A DNA stretch of 64,000 nt, taken from NCBI RefSeq assembly GCF_021026375.1, contig NZ_JAJNDB010000004.1:372001-436000 (forward strand), in the 5' to 3' direction. Each line of letters opens with the position of its first letter. Position 1 is the stretch's first letter. The translations under genes and the position numbers were made by a program. Below the pieces are notes generated by a model. That model searched no databases. It was not told the DNA's origin and was given only the letters and a program-made list of their open reading frames with translations. The DNA comes from Actinomycetospora endophytica (lineage in GTDB: Bacteria; Actinomycetota; Actinomycetes; Mycobacteriales; Pseudonocardiaceae). Shown here in pieces: positions 1 through 9,034 of this stretch.

Positions 1-1312
1 CGTGGGTGTCGAACCACTCGTTCCCGTCCGGCGCACCGTGCTCGTCGAGGGCCCCCGACGAGGCCACGACGATGCGGCCCCCGGACGGCGTCGGACCGGC
101 GTCGACCGGTCCGGTCGCGGAGTCGGCGTGGGCGAGGGCCTCGCGGAGCTCCCCGATCGGGAGCGGCCGCGTCCGGGCCGTCGTGGTGGCGACGCGGGCG
201 TCGAGCGGGACGCCCGGGTGCCCCTCGGACGCCAGCTCCAGGCCCTCGCCGATCCGGTCGGCCAGCTCGGCGAGGTGGCGCGACGACGCCCCGGGCACGA
301 CGACGGCGAACGTGCGCCGGTCCAGCCGGACCGCGACGTCGACCGGCCCGAGGGGCTCGCTCAACGCGGCCGCCACCCGGTGCCCGACGTGGTAGGCCGC
401 GCGGGCGTCGTCGAGCGCCGGGTCGTCGAACCCCGCGATCTCGAAGAGCGCCAGCCCGACCTGCAGCGCACCCGGCCCGCCGCGCGGGGCCCAGCGGTCG
501 AGGAACTCCGCCGTGGGCAGGCCGCTGGTGGGGTCGGTCGCGACGGCGGCGCGCGTCCCGGCCGCGTCGTGCGCGTCCGCGAGCTGGTCCCGGAGCTCCC
601 GGGTGCCCGCGTGCGCGTCCCGCATCCGGTCGATCATGTGATAGAGCGAGGTCGTCGCCCACATCTCGCCGGGCGACCCGGCGGACCCGGCCTGCTCGCC
701 GCCGGTCGGCATCGTGCGCGCCAGCAGGTCGTCGACGGTGCGGGCGAGCGCGGGATCGAGGCGGGTGCCGAGGGCGAACCGGAGCCGGGCGAGCTCGGTG
801 GCGGCCTGGGTGCGGGAGAACCCCCACCGGCCGTCGAACACCCGGCCCATCTCGACCGCCCGCTCGGCCGGGTCGTGGGCGTGCTGGTCGGTCGCGACGA
901 GGAACGCTCCGGCGTGCGGCCCGAGGGCCACGACCGTCCACTCGTCGGCCATGGGCTCGTCCGGCGCCAGCCCGACGACGTCCACGCCGCGGGGCGGCGC
1001 GGGCTCCTCGCCGGAGACGAAGCCGACGACCACGGTGACCCCGGCCTCGGCCATCCGCTCGTAGACCGCCCGCTCGCGGTCGAAGTGCACCAGCCGCTGG
1101 AAGAGCGCGACGACCACGGTGGGCTGCTCGACCCGGCCGGACATCACGGCCTTCTCCACGGCGTGCGAGATGTCCACGAGCAGCCGCTTGGACAGGCGCT
1201 CGGGCCGTGAGCCCGTGGCCCGGTCCCGGGCCACCCGGGTGGCGGCCCCCAGGTTGTCCACGAACGCGCGCTCGGCACGCGTCCGGGCGGCGTGAGCCAG
1301 CGGACCTTCCAC
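1..1312 (-). CDS. DICT sensory domain protein with degenerate GGDEF domain (3' end outside window)
   Basis: The reading frame is open from a GTG at 1312, preceded at good spacing by AGGAGG, to the left edge, so the C-terminus is missing. The N-terminal ~150 residues match the DICT sensory domain (LLVDISHAVEKAV, then VVALFQRLVHF and a V-V-V-G-F strand), known from actinobacterial and cyanobacterial signalling proteins. A GGDEF-like region follows (TDPTSGLPTAEFLDRW). Where the catalytic GG[D/E]EF should be, the protein reads RLDRRTFAVVVPG, so diguanylate cyclase activity is unlikely. It probably acts as a cytoplasmic sensor or regulator with a vestigial cyclase fold. The signal and partner are unknown. 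Confidence 0.75.
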   Translation of the reverse strand, partial: MEGPLAHAARTRAERAFVDNLGAATRVARDRATGSRPERLSKRLLVDISHAVEKAVMSGRVEQPTVVVALFQRLVHFDRERAVYERMAEAGVTVVVGFVSGEEPAPPRGVDVVGLAPDEPMADEWTVVALGPHAGAFLVATDQHAHDPAERAVEMGRVFDGRWGFSRTQAATELARLRFALGTRLDPALARTVDDLLARTMPTGGEQAGSAGSPGEMWATTSLYHMIDRMRDAHAGTRELRDQLADAHDAAGTRAAVATDPTSGLPTAEFLDRWAPRGGPGALQVGLALFEIAGFDDPALDDARAAYHVGHRVAAALSEPLGPVDVAVRLDRRTFAVVVPGASSRHLAELADRIGEGLELASEGHPGVPLDARVATTTARTRPLPIGELREALAHADSATGPVDAGPTPSGGRIVVASSGALDEHGAPDGNEWFDTH

Positions 1313-1445
1313 GACGGACCTCCTGAGGCACGGGCGGCACAGCAGATCGGGACCTGCCGTGGCTCGTATACCGCCGGGAGGTGCCCTCCACGCCGCCGGA
1401 CCGCGACGCCCGGGCGAACGGTCGGGGCTCGTCGGTCAGTGGATG

Positions 1446-2201
1446 TCAGGTGCGCTTTCCGGCCAATTCGCGGTAGAGCAGCGTCAGGCAGCGGTAGGGG
1501 TAGTCGAGCGTCGCCCGGCCTGCGGTGACGGGGCTGCGGGCCAGGTGGTCCCGGAGCCGCTCGAGCACCGACTGCCGATCCGCCGGCTCCCGGGTGCTCA
1601 CGCGGCTGAACGTGGAGAACAGCAGCACCAGCTCGTCCGGGGTGAGCTCCTGGGACCAGCGGGTGTCGATCACCTCGGGCGGCCCGAAGCCGGGCAGGAC
1701 GGGCGCCTCGGGATGCTCCCGGGGCTCCGGCTGGCCCGAGATCCGGTTCAGCTCGGCGACCCAGTCCACGGCGAGGTCCGGCAGGTTCCACAGCAGGGCG
1801 AGCAGCCCGTCCGGCCCCAGCACCCGCCGGGCCTCGGCGGACGCCGCGTCCGGGTCCACCCAGTGCCAGGCCTGCCCGTAGACGACCGAGGCGGCCGCAC
1901 CGTCGGGCACCGGCAGCCGCTCGCCGACGCCGTCGTAGACCTCGACCCCGGGCAGGTCGTGCCCGACCAGCACGGCCCGCATGCCCGGGTCGGGCTCGAC
2001 CGCGACGACGCGGTGCCCGGCCGCCACCAGCGCCCTCGTCAACTTGCCGGTCCCCGCGCCCACGTCGACGACCGGACCTCCGGGCAACGCCGCGATCGCG
2101 GCGGCGGGATAGCCGGGGCGGATCCGGTCGTAGTCGGCGGCCAGCCGTCCGAACGAGCGGGCCCGGTGCGCGCGGGTCTCGTCGTCGCTCGCGGCGTTCA
2201 T
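1446..2201 (-). CDS. class I SAM-dependent methyltransferase
   Basis: 251 aa. Motif I of the Rossmann-fold methyltransferases is clear (VVDVGAGTGKLT, residues ~45-56), followed by the acidic SAM-ribose residue in VVAVEPDPGM and a later AWHWVDPD/ARRVLGPDG stretch typical of the Methyltransf_11/25 group. The protein is soluble with no signal peptide. The substrate cannot be told from sequence. It starts 65 bp from a divergently transcribed GNAT gene, so the two may share a promoter region. The ATG at 2201 fits the family start, because the conserved 'ARSFGRLAADYDRIRPGYP' block begins only ~14 residues in. Confidence 0.8.
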   Translation of the reverse strand: MNAASDDETRAHRARSFGRLAADYDRIRPGYPAAAIAALPGGPVVDVGAGTGKLTRALVAAGHRVVAVEPDPGMRAVLVGHDLPGVEVYDGVGERLPVPDGAAASVVYGQAWHWVDPDAASAEARRVLGPDGLLALLWNLPDLAVDWVAELNRISGQPEPREHPEAPVLPGFGPPEVIDTRWSQELTPDELVLLFSTFSRVSTREPADRQSVLERLRDHLARSPVTAGRATLDYPYRCLTLLYRELAGKRT

Positions 2202-2266
2202 CGGTGATCAGTGTGCCGGTCCGCCCGGCATGATGGAGCCGGATCCGGCGCGACGAGGAGGACACG

Positions 2267-2593
2267 ATGGCGGACGAGCGCGTGACGGGGGCCCCCGACG
2301 TCGTCGACGCCGAGGCCCGGCACCGGTACGAGATCCGGGTCGACGGCACGACGGCGGGTTTCGCCGAGTACCACCGCCGCGGTGCGTCGATCTCGTTCAC
2401 GCACACGCTCGTCGAGGACGCCTACGCCGGGAAGGGCCTCGCCGGCCGGCTCGCCCGCGCGGCCCTCGACGACGCCCGCGGCCGGGGCCTGGCCGTGCTG
2501 CCGTACTGCCCGTTCGTCCGCGGCTGGATCGCGAAGCACCCGGACTACGTGGACCTCGTGCCCGAGGAGCGCCGCGCCGAGTTCGACCTCTGA
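2267..2593 (+). CDS. small GNAT-fold N-acetyltransferase (YjdJ/Acetyltransf_CG type)
   Basis: 108 aa. It matches the short GCN5-related family that ends in the motif Y-C-P-F-V-x-x-x-I-x-x-H-P-x-Y (here LPYCPFVRGWIAKHPDYVDL). The acetyl-CoA-binding loop is GKGLAGRLARAAL. The family is typically ~90-110 aa, so it is complete. Substrates of this subfamily are mostly unknown. An AGGAGG-like site (gaggagga) lies just upstream of the ATG. Confidence 0.85.
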   Translation: MADERVTGAPDVVDAEARHRYEIRVDGTTAGFAEYHRRGASISFTHTLVEDAYAGKGLAGRLARAALDDARGRGLAVLPYCPFVRGWIAKHPDYVDLVPEERRAEFDL

Positions 2594-2678
2594 GATGTCC
2601 ACCTGACGAAGACCACACGACCGGGGTAGTTTCCCGTGCTCACGACATCGGTGTCGGGACGAGGCGGGGAGGCCGACG

Positions 2679-4079
2679 ATGGCGACCGAGGCGGGCGCAT
2701 CCACGACCGGGGGCGCGAGCGCGGTCCTCGAGACCCTCCCGCTGTCCCGCTGGCACAAGTTGATCGTCGTGCTCGTGGGCATCGGGTCGTTCTTCGACCT
2801 GTACGAGGTGTTCCTCGGCGGCGTGCTCGCCCCGATCCTCGCCAAGGAGTTCGCGCTCGGTTCGGTGGGCAAGGCCGCGGTGGTGGCGAGCGGGTTCCTC
2901 GGCATGTTCGTCGGCGCCAACGTGCTGTCGGTGGCGGCCGACCGGCTCGGGCGGCGTCGGGTGTTCCTGCTGAACCTGCTGACCTACTCGTTCTTCAGCT
3001 TGCTCTGTGCCTTCTCGCCGAACATCGAGACGTTCCTGGTCCTGCGGTTCCTGGCCGGGATCGGGCTGGGCTGCGAGCTGGTCCTCGTCGACACCTACCT
3101 CGCCGAGTTCCTGCCCGGGAAGGTCCGGGGCCGCTACATCGCGTGGGCCTACACGGTCGGTTTCCTCGGCGTCCCGGTCGCCGCGCTGCTCGGTGGCAAG
3201 CTCGTCGCCGCCCAGCAGATCGCGGGGATCGAGGGCTGGCGGTGGCTGCTGGTGGCGGGGGCGCTCGGCGCGTTCTTCGTCATCTGGATGCGCCGGGTCC
3301 TCCCGGAGTCGCCGCGGTGGCTGGAGTCGCGCGGTCGTCGGGACGAGGCCGAGGCGGTGGTCCGCGACATCGCCGCGCGGGCCGGGGCGCCGGAGGCCGC
3401 CGACGTCATCCCGGCGCGGGCCGCCGAACCGCCGCCCGGCGCCGGGCCGCGCGCCCGGTCGACCCGCGAGGTCCTGAAGATCGCGTTCACGGGCGTCTAC
3501 CGGACCCGCACGATCATGCTGTTCGTCTTCCAGATCCTGCAGACGGTGGCCTACTACGGCTTCGGCACGCTCGCCCCGCTGGTCCTGGTCGCGAAGGGCT
3601 TCGAGATCACCGACTCCCTCGGCTACGCCGCGCTGAGCTTCGCCGGCTACCCGATCGGTTCGCTGATCTCCGTGCCGCTGGTCGAGCGGTTCGAGCGCAA
3701 GTACCTGATCATCGCCTCGGCGCTGGCGATCGCGGTCTTCGGGATCGTGTTCGCCGCGGCCTCGACGCCGTGGCTGATCGTGCTGGCCGGCTTCCTGCTC
3801 ACCTCGGCGAGCAACGTCTTCTCGAACTCGTTCCACATCTACCAGGCCGAGATCTTCCCGACGTCGATCCGTTCGACGGCGAGCGGCGTCGCCTACTCGC
3901 TCTCGCGCGCCACGTCCGTCGTGCTGCCGTTCATCGCCGTCCCGCTGCTGGCGAGCGCCGGTCCGGTCGCCGTGTTCGGCGGGTCGGCGGTCCTGATCGT
4001 GGTGCTCTGCCTCGACGTCGGACTGCTCGGGCCGTTGACCACCGGGCGGGCCCTGGAGGAGGTCGACGGCGTCAGTTGA
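2679..4079 (+). CDS. MFS transporter, metabolite:H+ symporter / sugar-porter type
   Basis: 466 aa with about 12 hydrophobic segments. The signature between TM2 and TM3 (ADRLGRRRVF) and the post-TM6 motif PESPRWLESRGR identify the major facilitator superfamily, metabolite:proton symporter/sugar porter branch. A strong GGGGAGG site precedes the ATG. The substrate is not predictable from sequence. Its stop codon overlaps the stop of the convergent LCP gene by 8 bp, leaving no room for a separate terminator. Confidence 0.85.
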   Translation: MATEAGASTTGGASAVLETLPLSRWHKLIVVLVGIGSFFDLYEVFLGGVLAPILAKEFALGSVGKAAVVASGFLGMFVGANVLSVAADRLGRRRVFLLNLLTYSFFSLLCAFSPNIETFLVLRFLAGIGLGCELVLVDTYLAEFLPGKVRGRYIAWAYTVGFLGVPVAALLGGKLVAAQQIAGIEGWRWLLVAGALGAFFVIWMRRVLPESPRWLESRGRRDEAEAVVRDIAARAGAPEAADVIPARAAEPPPGAGPRARSTREVLKIAFTGVYRTRTIMLFVFQILQTVAYYGFGTLAPLVLVAKGFEITDSLGYAALSFAGYPIGSLISVPLVERFERKYLIIASALAIAVFGIVFAAASTPWLIVLAGFLLTSASNVFSNSFHIYQAEIFPTSIRSTASGVAYSLSRATSVVLPFIAVPLLASAGPVAVFGGSAVLIVVLCLDVGLLGPLTTGRALEEVDGVS

Positions 4080-5703
4080 CGCAGGGCACCGTCGGGGCGG
4101 CCGTGCCCGCGTCCGAGGCCGGGACGGCCGGCGCACCGCTCGCCTTCGGCGCCGCCGCCGGGGCGGCCGAGGTCTTGGACGCCGAGTTCGACGAGGCGCC
4201 CGAGGCCTGCGACGAGCCGGCGGACCCGGACGAGGTGCCCGGGGACGACGACCCGGAGATGGTGTCGGAGATGTACTTCTGCACTGCGGACGGGTCGACC
4301 TGCACCGCCTCGCCGTCGTCGCCGGTGTCGTAGCTCGCGTTCACGATCGGGATGGTGTGGAACCCGAGCGAGCCGGAGCTCACGCCCTGCAGCTGGCTGG
4401 CGAGGGACAGGACGTCGAGCGAGCGGTCCACGGTGATCGCCTTGTCGAGCGCGGCGATGAGCGCGTTGCGCTTGGTCGAGTCGGTGATCGTGTTCGACGA
4501 GAGCACGGTGCGGGCCATGCTCGAGAGGAAGACCTGCTGGCGGCGGGCGCGGTCGAGGTCGCCGCCGGGCAGGCCGTGGCGCTGGCGGACGAACGCGAGA
4601 GCCTGCGCCCCGGAGACCGTCTGCTGGCCCGCCGGGAAGTTCGCGCCGGAGAAGGTGTCGTTGACCTTCGAGTTGAGGCACACCGGCACGCCGCCGATCG
4701 CCGAGCTGATGTCGGCGAACCCGGCGAGGTTGACCGCGCCGTAGTGGGTGATCGTCAGCCCGGTGAGGGACTCGACGGCGCCGATGGAGGTCTTCGCGCC
4801 CGCCGCGCCGGCCTGGACCGCGAGGTTGTTCCCGGTCACGCCGTCCTTGGCGAGCTCCGGGCGGGCGGCGTTCGACCCGTAGGCGTAGGCCGAATTGATC
4901 TTGTGCTTGCCGAAACCGTCCGGCAGGTCGACGTAGGAGTCGCGGGGGATGGAGAACCCGGTCGCGGGTCCCCCGCCGCCGGGGATGTGCAGCACGATGA
5001 TCGTGTCGGTCGAGTCCCCACCGGAGTCGCTGGCACCGGCGTGCAGGGCGGCGAGCTGGTCCTTCGGGAGCGGGTTGCCGAAGCTGTCGGTCCGGCTGTC
5101 CAGGCCGACGAGCAGGATGTTCTGGTCGGTGCCCAGCACCGAGCCGAACGAGGTCCCGATGACGTCGACGCGGCTCAGACCGGAGTCGATCGAGCGCGCG
5201 GCCAGCACGACCCCGCCGCTGACGATCAGCAGCAGGATCGACGCGGCCGCCAGGACCAGCAGCAGCACCCGCTTCGACGCGGTGGCGCGTAGACGCTCGA
5301 GGAACGCGCGGGCACCGTCGCCGGTACCGCCCCCGCCCGGACCGGACGGGGCGGCGGCGGCCTCCTCGGGCTCGACGGCGGGTGCGACGCGGGTCGGGTT
5401 CGGCGTGGGCCGACCGCCGGCATCGGGTCGCCCGGGACCCGGAGGCGGGGGCTGGGGAGGAGGCGGAGGGTTCCGCGGCGGGCCGCCGGGGTGTCCCGCG
5501 CCGGGTGGCGGACCGGCCGGAGGGCGCCCCGCGGGTGGCGGCGGCCCGGGCCGTCGGCCGGGGGAGGGAGCCGGTGGCCCGGGTCGCGGTCCGCCGGGCG
5601 GCGGCGAGGGCCGGCCGCCCTTGCTCCCGTCGGGCCGGGTGTCGCCGCGGCGGGGCATCCGGAAGCCCCCGGCCTGGTCCTTGCCGTCGGGCGGGCCGGC
5701 CAT
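4072..5703 (-). CDS. LytR-CpsA-Psr (LCP) family cell-wall glycopolymer ligase
   Basis: 543 aa. The order is: Pro/Gly-rich cytoplasmic N-terminus of ~150 residues, one TM helix (RVLLLVLAAASILLLIVSGG), then the extracytoplasmic LCP catalytic domain with NILLVGLDSR, the arginine-containing SIPRDSYVDLPDG, and GNGDVx-like C-terminal blocks (FVRQRHGLPGGDLDRARRQQ). The tail is Ser/Ala-rich. LCP enzymes transfer lipid-linked glycopolymers such as arabinogalactan onto peptidoglycan. Start choice: the ATG at 5703 overlaps the TGA of the upstream membrane-protein gene (TGATG), indicating translational coupling; the long upstream extension is an artefact of the open frame. Confidence 0.9.
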   Translation of the reverse strand: MAGPPDGKDQAGGFRMPRRGDTRPDGSKGGRPSPPPGGPRPGPPAPSPGRRPGPPPPAGRPPAGPPPGAGHPGGPPRNPPPPPQPPPPGPGRPDAGGRPTPNPTRVAPAVEPEEAAAAPSGPGGGGTGDGARAFLERLRATASKRVLLLVLAAASILLLIVSGGVVLAARSIDSGLSRVDVIGTSFGSVLGTDQNILLVGLDSRTDSFGNPLPKDQLAALHAGASDSGGDSTDTIIVLHIPGGGGPATGFSIPRDSYVDLPDGFGKHKINSAYAYGSNAARPELAKDGVTGNNLAVQAGAAGAKTSIGAVESLTGLTITHYGAVNLAGFADISSAIGGVPVCLNSKVNDTFSGANFPAGQQTVSGAQALAFVRQRHGLPGGDLDRARRQQVFLSSMARTVLSSNTITDSTKRNALIAALDKAITVDRSLDVLSLASQLQGVSSGSLGFHTIPIVNASYDTGDDGEAVQVDPSAVQKYISDTISGSSSPGTSSGSAGSSQASGASSNSASKTSAAPAAAPKASGAPAVPASDAGTAAPTVPCVN

Positions 5704-6317
5704 CAGGCGGCTCCCGACCCGCGCACGGCGGCGGCCGGGGACCACCCCGGACGGACCTGGCGGAAACGCAGGAATCCGACGACGAGGCAGGCCGCCGTCG
5801 CCACGAGCATCCACCAGAACAATTCCGCGAGCGGCGCGAAGACGCCGAGCAGGAACAATGTGCTGCTGGCCGTGTCACCGGTCACGATCGCCGCGATCAC
5901 CAGCCCGAGGAACGCGACGACCGGGGCCCCGAGCGCGGGCACGGCCACCGACTCGGCCCGCACCATCGCCACTCCGAGCATGCAGACCACGAGGTAGCCG
6001 ATCGGGAACATCAGCCCGAGCAGGCCGCCACGGTGCAGGAGCAGCCACGCGAGCAGGCCGGTCAGCACGACCGCGCCGAGGACGACCAGCGGCCACGGAT
6101 AGCCGGGGCCGACCGCGAACGTCCCGCTCTGTCCGGGTCGGGACCCGCCCGCGGGGGCGGGGCGAGGGGTGCCCTGGCCTCCGGAACGGGTCGACCACCG
6201 CGATGGTCCGCGCCCGGACCCACCCGGTGCCGACGGCGGGCGCGGCGCCGGGGGCGGGGGCGCGGCGGACCGCGACGGACCTCGCCCGCGCGGGCGCGGG
6301 TCCCATCGATCGGACAC
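5703..6317 (-). CDS. membrane protein, DUF6542-like
   Basis: 204 aa. A disordered Pro/Arg/Ser-rich N-terminus of ~75 residues is followed by four predicted TM helices (PLVVLGAVVLTGLLAWLLL, LMFPIGYLVVCMLGVAM, GAPVVAFLGLVIAAIV, LFWWMLVATAACLVVG). It resembles the actinobacterial DUF6542 membrane proteins; that assignment is from memory of the family and tentative. It is the first gene of a two-gene operon with the LCP ligase through a TGATG overlap, suggesting a role in the cell envelope. Confidence 0.65.
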   Translation of the reverse strand: MSDRWDPRPRGRGPSRSAAPPPPAPRPPSAPGGSGRGPSRWSTRSGGQGTPRPAPAGGSRPGQSGTFAVGPGYPWPLVVLGAVVLTGLLAWLLLHRGGLLGLMFPIGYLVVCMLGVAMVRAESVAVPALGAPVVAFLGLVIAAIVTGDTASSTLFLLGVFAPLAELFWWMLVATAACLVVGFLRFRQVRPGWSPAAAVRGSGAA

Positions 6318-6540
6318 GGCGTCACGATAGCCGAGCGCTCCGGAGCCACTCCGGGTGCGTCGGAGGAACTATTTCCCCCCTTCCTGACGATTCCCTGAAC
6401 GCGTGACGCCGGGGCCCGGCGGATTCACCGCGTCCTCAGTTTCTTTTCCTAACGTCCTGCGACGTCGGACGGGTCGTCCGGGGGCTGTCGATCCTCGGGC
6501 ACGTCCGGCCTCGTCGATCACTTGAGAACCGGAGCTCTCC

Positions 6541-7005
6541 ATGCGCATCTCGTGGGCCCGCCCCGCGCTCGTCGCGGCCGTCGTCGTCGCCCTCGCCGGC
6601 GGCGGGACGGCCGTCGCCCTCGCGGACACCAGCACTCCGCCGACCACGTCCAGTCCCTCGGCCGCCCCGACCACCAAGGCCCCCGCGAAGAAGGCCCGCC
6701 ACCCCCTCGCCCGCCGGGTCGAGCACGGCGAGGTGACGCTGCACGGCAAGGCGGGCGACCGCACCGTCGACCTCCAGCGCGGGGTCGTCACGGCCTCGTC
6801 GCCGACGTCGGTCACGGTCCGCAGCACCGACGGCTTCACCCAGACCTACGCGTTCACCCCGACCTCGAAGGTCCGCAAGCAGAAGGCGGCGAGCCAGGCG
6901 TCGGCGGTGGCGGTGAACGACCGCGTCGGGGTCGTCGCGGCCAAGGGGGCGCAGGGGCTGACCGTCACGCGGCTGCGCGACGCCGGGCCGGCGCCGGCGA
7001 AGTAG
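6541..7005 (+). CDS. secreted small protein, DUF5666-like
   Basis: 154 aa with a Sec signal peptide (residues 1-28, ending near ALA) and a Thr/Ser/Pro/Lys-rich linker to ~55. A compact C-terminal domain follows (HGEVTLHGKAGDRTVDLQRG...SPTSVTVRSTDGFTQTY), resembling the OB-like DUF5666 fold. Function is unknown. It is monocistronic, followed by a 14-bp-arm inverted repeat that could terminate it. Confidence 0.7.
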   Translation: MRISWARPALVAAVVVALAGGGTAVALADTSTPPTTSSPSAAPTTKAPAKKARHPLARRVEHGEVTLHGKAGDRTVDLQRGVVTASSPTSVTVRSTDGFTQTYAFTPTSKVRKQKAASQASAVAVNDRVGVVAAKGAQGLTVTRLRDAGPAPAK

Positions 7006-7054
7006 GTCCGCCCCGGCCCCGCATCGGCCCGGCCCCGCGGCCGTGATCGCGAAT

Positions 7055-7095
7055 CGGGCGGCGAAGTGTTCGCTGGGCGAGCACTTCGCCGCCCG
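7055..7095. terminator. inverted repeat after secreted-protein gene
   Basis: Arms 7055-7068 and 7082-7095 (CGGGCGGCGAAGTG and its exact complement) around a 13-nt loop. An outer imperfect pair, GTGATCG (7043-7049) and CGATCAC (7101-7107), extends it. Its position 50 bp after a stop codon suggests an intrinsic, U-tract-poor terminator, though a regulatory site for the following protease gene is also possible. Confidence 0.5.
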
Positions 7096-7284
7096 AATGT
7101 CGATCACCGGCGTGGCGGTGGGGGGAACGGTGGATTCGTCATCCGACCGGGTCATCGGAGAGGTCGTGACGGGCGGCAGATTCTAGTCTGATCGGGCTGA
7201 TCGACGACGCCGCACGCCCTAGCGGACGTGCCCGTCGGGCCGGCCCGGTGCGGGTGGCGGCCCGGCTCGACCACGGAGGCCCGC

Positions 7285-8253
7285 GTGCGTTCCCCCCGCC
7301 CTCCCCGTCGCCGGATCCGCGCCCTCGTCCCCGGGCTCGCCGCGCTGGTCGCCGCCGTCGCGCTCGCCTCGCCGGCGCTCGCTGCCCCGACGCCCCCGCC
7401 GCTGCCGTCCGGGCCCGGGACGACGAGCCGGTCGACCCCCGTCGCGCCCCGCGCGGGGCAGGCGGCCAAGGCCCGGCTCGACGCCCGGCGGGCGACCGCC
7501 CCCGCGAACGTCACCGCCTGGTGGGTCGACCCCGGCACCCACCAGACCGTGGTCGCCGTCGTCGGGCCGACCACCCGCTCGGCCGGTGCGTTCGCCGCCG
7601 ACGACGACCCGTCCGCGGTCCGCGTCCAGCCGATGTCCGCGCCGATCCGCCCGCTCGACGCCCCGGCACCACCCGGCCCGCTGATCGGCGGGACCACGAT
7701 CACGACATCCGGGACGCGCTGCTCCGACGGGTTCTCCGCCCGCCGCGGCACGACCACCTACCTGCTCACCGCCGGGCACTGCACCGCCGAGGGCCGAACC
7801 TGGAACGGGCCCGACCGGCGGCCCGTCGGCACCGCGGTCCGCACCGACTACCCCGGCCACGATTTCGGGATCGTCCAGGTCACCAACACCGCCGTCTGGC
7901 AGGGGAGCGGGCGGATCCAGGGCGGGCCGACGATCACCGGCACGACCCCGGCGTCCACCGGCACCCAGGTCTGCCGCTCCGGGTCGACGTCGGGCTACCA
8001 CTGCGGCGTCGTGCAGGCCACGGACGTCACCGTGAACTACGGCAGCGGCACCGTCATCACCGGTCTCACCCAGACCACCGTCTGCGCCGACCCCGGCGAC
8101 TCGGGCGGGCCGTACCTCACCCCCGACTCCGCCCAGGCCCAGGGGACGCTCTCCGGCGGGACGGGCGACTGCGTGGCCGGCGGCACCACCTACTTCCAGC
8201 CGATCGCACCGGTGCTGGACTCGATGGGGCTGACGCTGGTCACGGGACCGTGA
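7285..8253 (+). CDS. secreted trypsin-fold serine protease, streptogrisin-like (S1E)
   Basis: 322 aa from the GTG at 7285, which has GGAGG five bases upstream; the longer frame starting at 7228 lacks a site. A signal peptide (RIRALVPGLAALVAAVALASPALA) precedes a short pro-region and the mature protease. The catalytic triad is visible: His in LLTAGHCTA, Asp in GHDFGIVQV, Ser in CADPGDSGGPYL. Cysteine pairs flank the His and Ser blocks as in streptogrisins and alpha-lytic protease. It is predicted to be an exported, self-processing endopeptidase. Its 3' end overlaps the convergent phosphorylase gene by 14 bp. Confidence 0.88.
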   Translation: MRSPRPPRRRIRALVPGLAALVAAVALASPALAAPTPPPLPSGPGTTSRSTPVAPRAGQAAKARLDARRATAPANVTAWWVDPGTHQTVVAVVGPTTRSAGAFAADDDPSAVRVQPMSAPIRPLDAPAPPGPLIGGTTITTSGTRCSDGFSARRGTTTYLLTAGHCTAEGRTWNGPDRRPVGTAVRTDYPGHDFGIVQVTNTAVWQGSGRIQGGPTITGTTPASTGTQVCRSGSTSGYHCGVVQATDVTVNYGSGTVITGLTQTTVCADPGDSGGPYLTPDSAQAQGTLSGGTGDCVAGGTTYFQPIAPVLDSMGLTLVTGP

Positions 8254-9034
8254 CGTCCGCGACAACCTCCACGAGCGCCCGCCGCGCCTCCCGCGCGGTG
8301 GTCCACCGGCGGTGGTCCCACTGCTCGCCGGCGAGCGAGTCACCCGCGAACAGCACCTGCGAGAACGCGACGCCGCGGAAGCGGGCCACCGCGATGAGGG
8401 CCGCGGCCTCCATCTCGACGGTGAGGCAGCCCTCGGCGCGGCGGCGGTCGGTGCGGGCACGGGTCTCGCGGTAGACCGCGTCGGTCGTCCAGGTCCGGCC
8501 GACGGTGTGGGCGACGTCCGCGGCGTGGAGTCGGGCGACGAGCGCCTCGACGCCGGCCGGGTCCGCGTCGACGGTGCGCCCGGCGGGCAGGTAGTGGAAC
8601 GACGTGCCCTCGTCACGCAGCGCCGAGTCGACGACGACCGCGTGGCCCAGCACCAGGTCGGGGACCAGCACGCCCGCCCCACCGACCGCGGTGAACCGCC
8701 GTCCTCCCAGGACGACGAGCTCCTCGAGCGACGCCGCCGCCATCGGGGCCCCGACCCCCGGGTGCACGACGCCGACCGTGGATCCGTCCGGGCGGGTCGG
8801 CGCCAGCACCGGCGACCGGCCGTTCTCGGAGTGCAGCACGGCCGCCTCCGGGGCGTGCGCGGCGAGGGCCGTCACGACCTCGGGGAAGAAGCAGAGCACG
8901 ACGTCGGGCGGGGCGGAGCCGCGGGTGCGCATCGCGCCGGGCGCGATGATCCCGGGCTCGTCGAGGTCGTCCTCGGCGAGGGGGAGCGGTTCGGTCACGC
9001 GGACATCCCACCGTGCGGCGCACCGGCGCGTCAC
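8240..9034 (-). CDS. nucleoside phosphorylase (uridine/purine phosphorylase family)
   Basis: Up to 264 aa. Family marks of PNP_UDP_1 are present: [20 protein letters not shown] (phosphate/ribose site), [22 protein letters not shown], and [20 protein letters not shown], which carries the ribose-binding Met-Glu. It cleaves nucleosides phosphorolytically; uridine versus purine preference is not settled. The GTG at 9034 overlaps the xylB stop (GTGA), implying coupling, but a GTG at 8998 gives a more typical N-terminus. Lying behind xylB, it may feed pentose phosphates into the same pathway. Confidence 0.82.
   Translation of the reverse strand: MTRRCAARWDVRVTEPLPLAEDDLDEPGIIAPGAMRTRGSAPPDVVLCFFPEVVTALAAHAPEAAVLHSENGRSPVLAPTRPDGSTVGVVHPGVGAPMAAASLEELVVLGGRRFTAVGGAGVLVPDLVLGHAVVVDSALRDEGTSFHYLPAGRTVDADPAGVEALVARLHAADVAHTVGRTWTTDAVYRETRARTDRRRAEGCLTVEMEAAALIAVARFRGVAFSQVLFAGDSLAGEQWDHRRWTTAREARRALVEVVADVTVP

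Noticed and set aside
2-1210. 402-aa plus-strand ORF at the left edge
   Set aside because: It is the antisense shadow of the DICT/GGDEF gene: Arg/Gly/Pro-rich, no family match, while the minus strand gives clear domains and a strong ribosome site.
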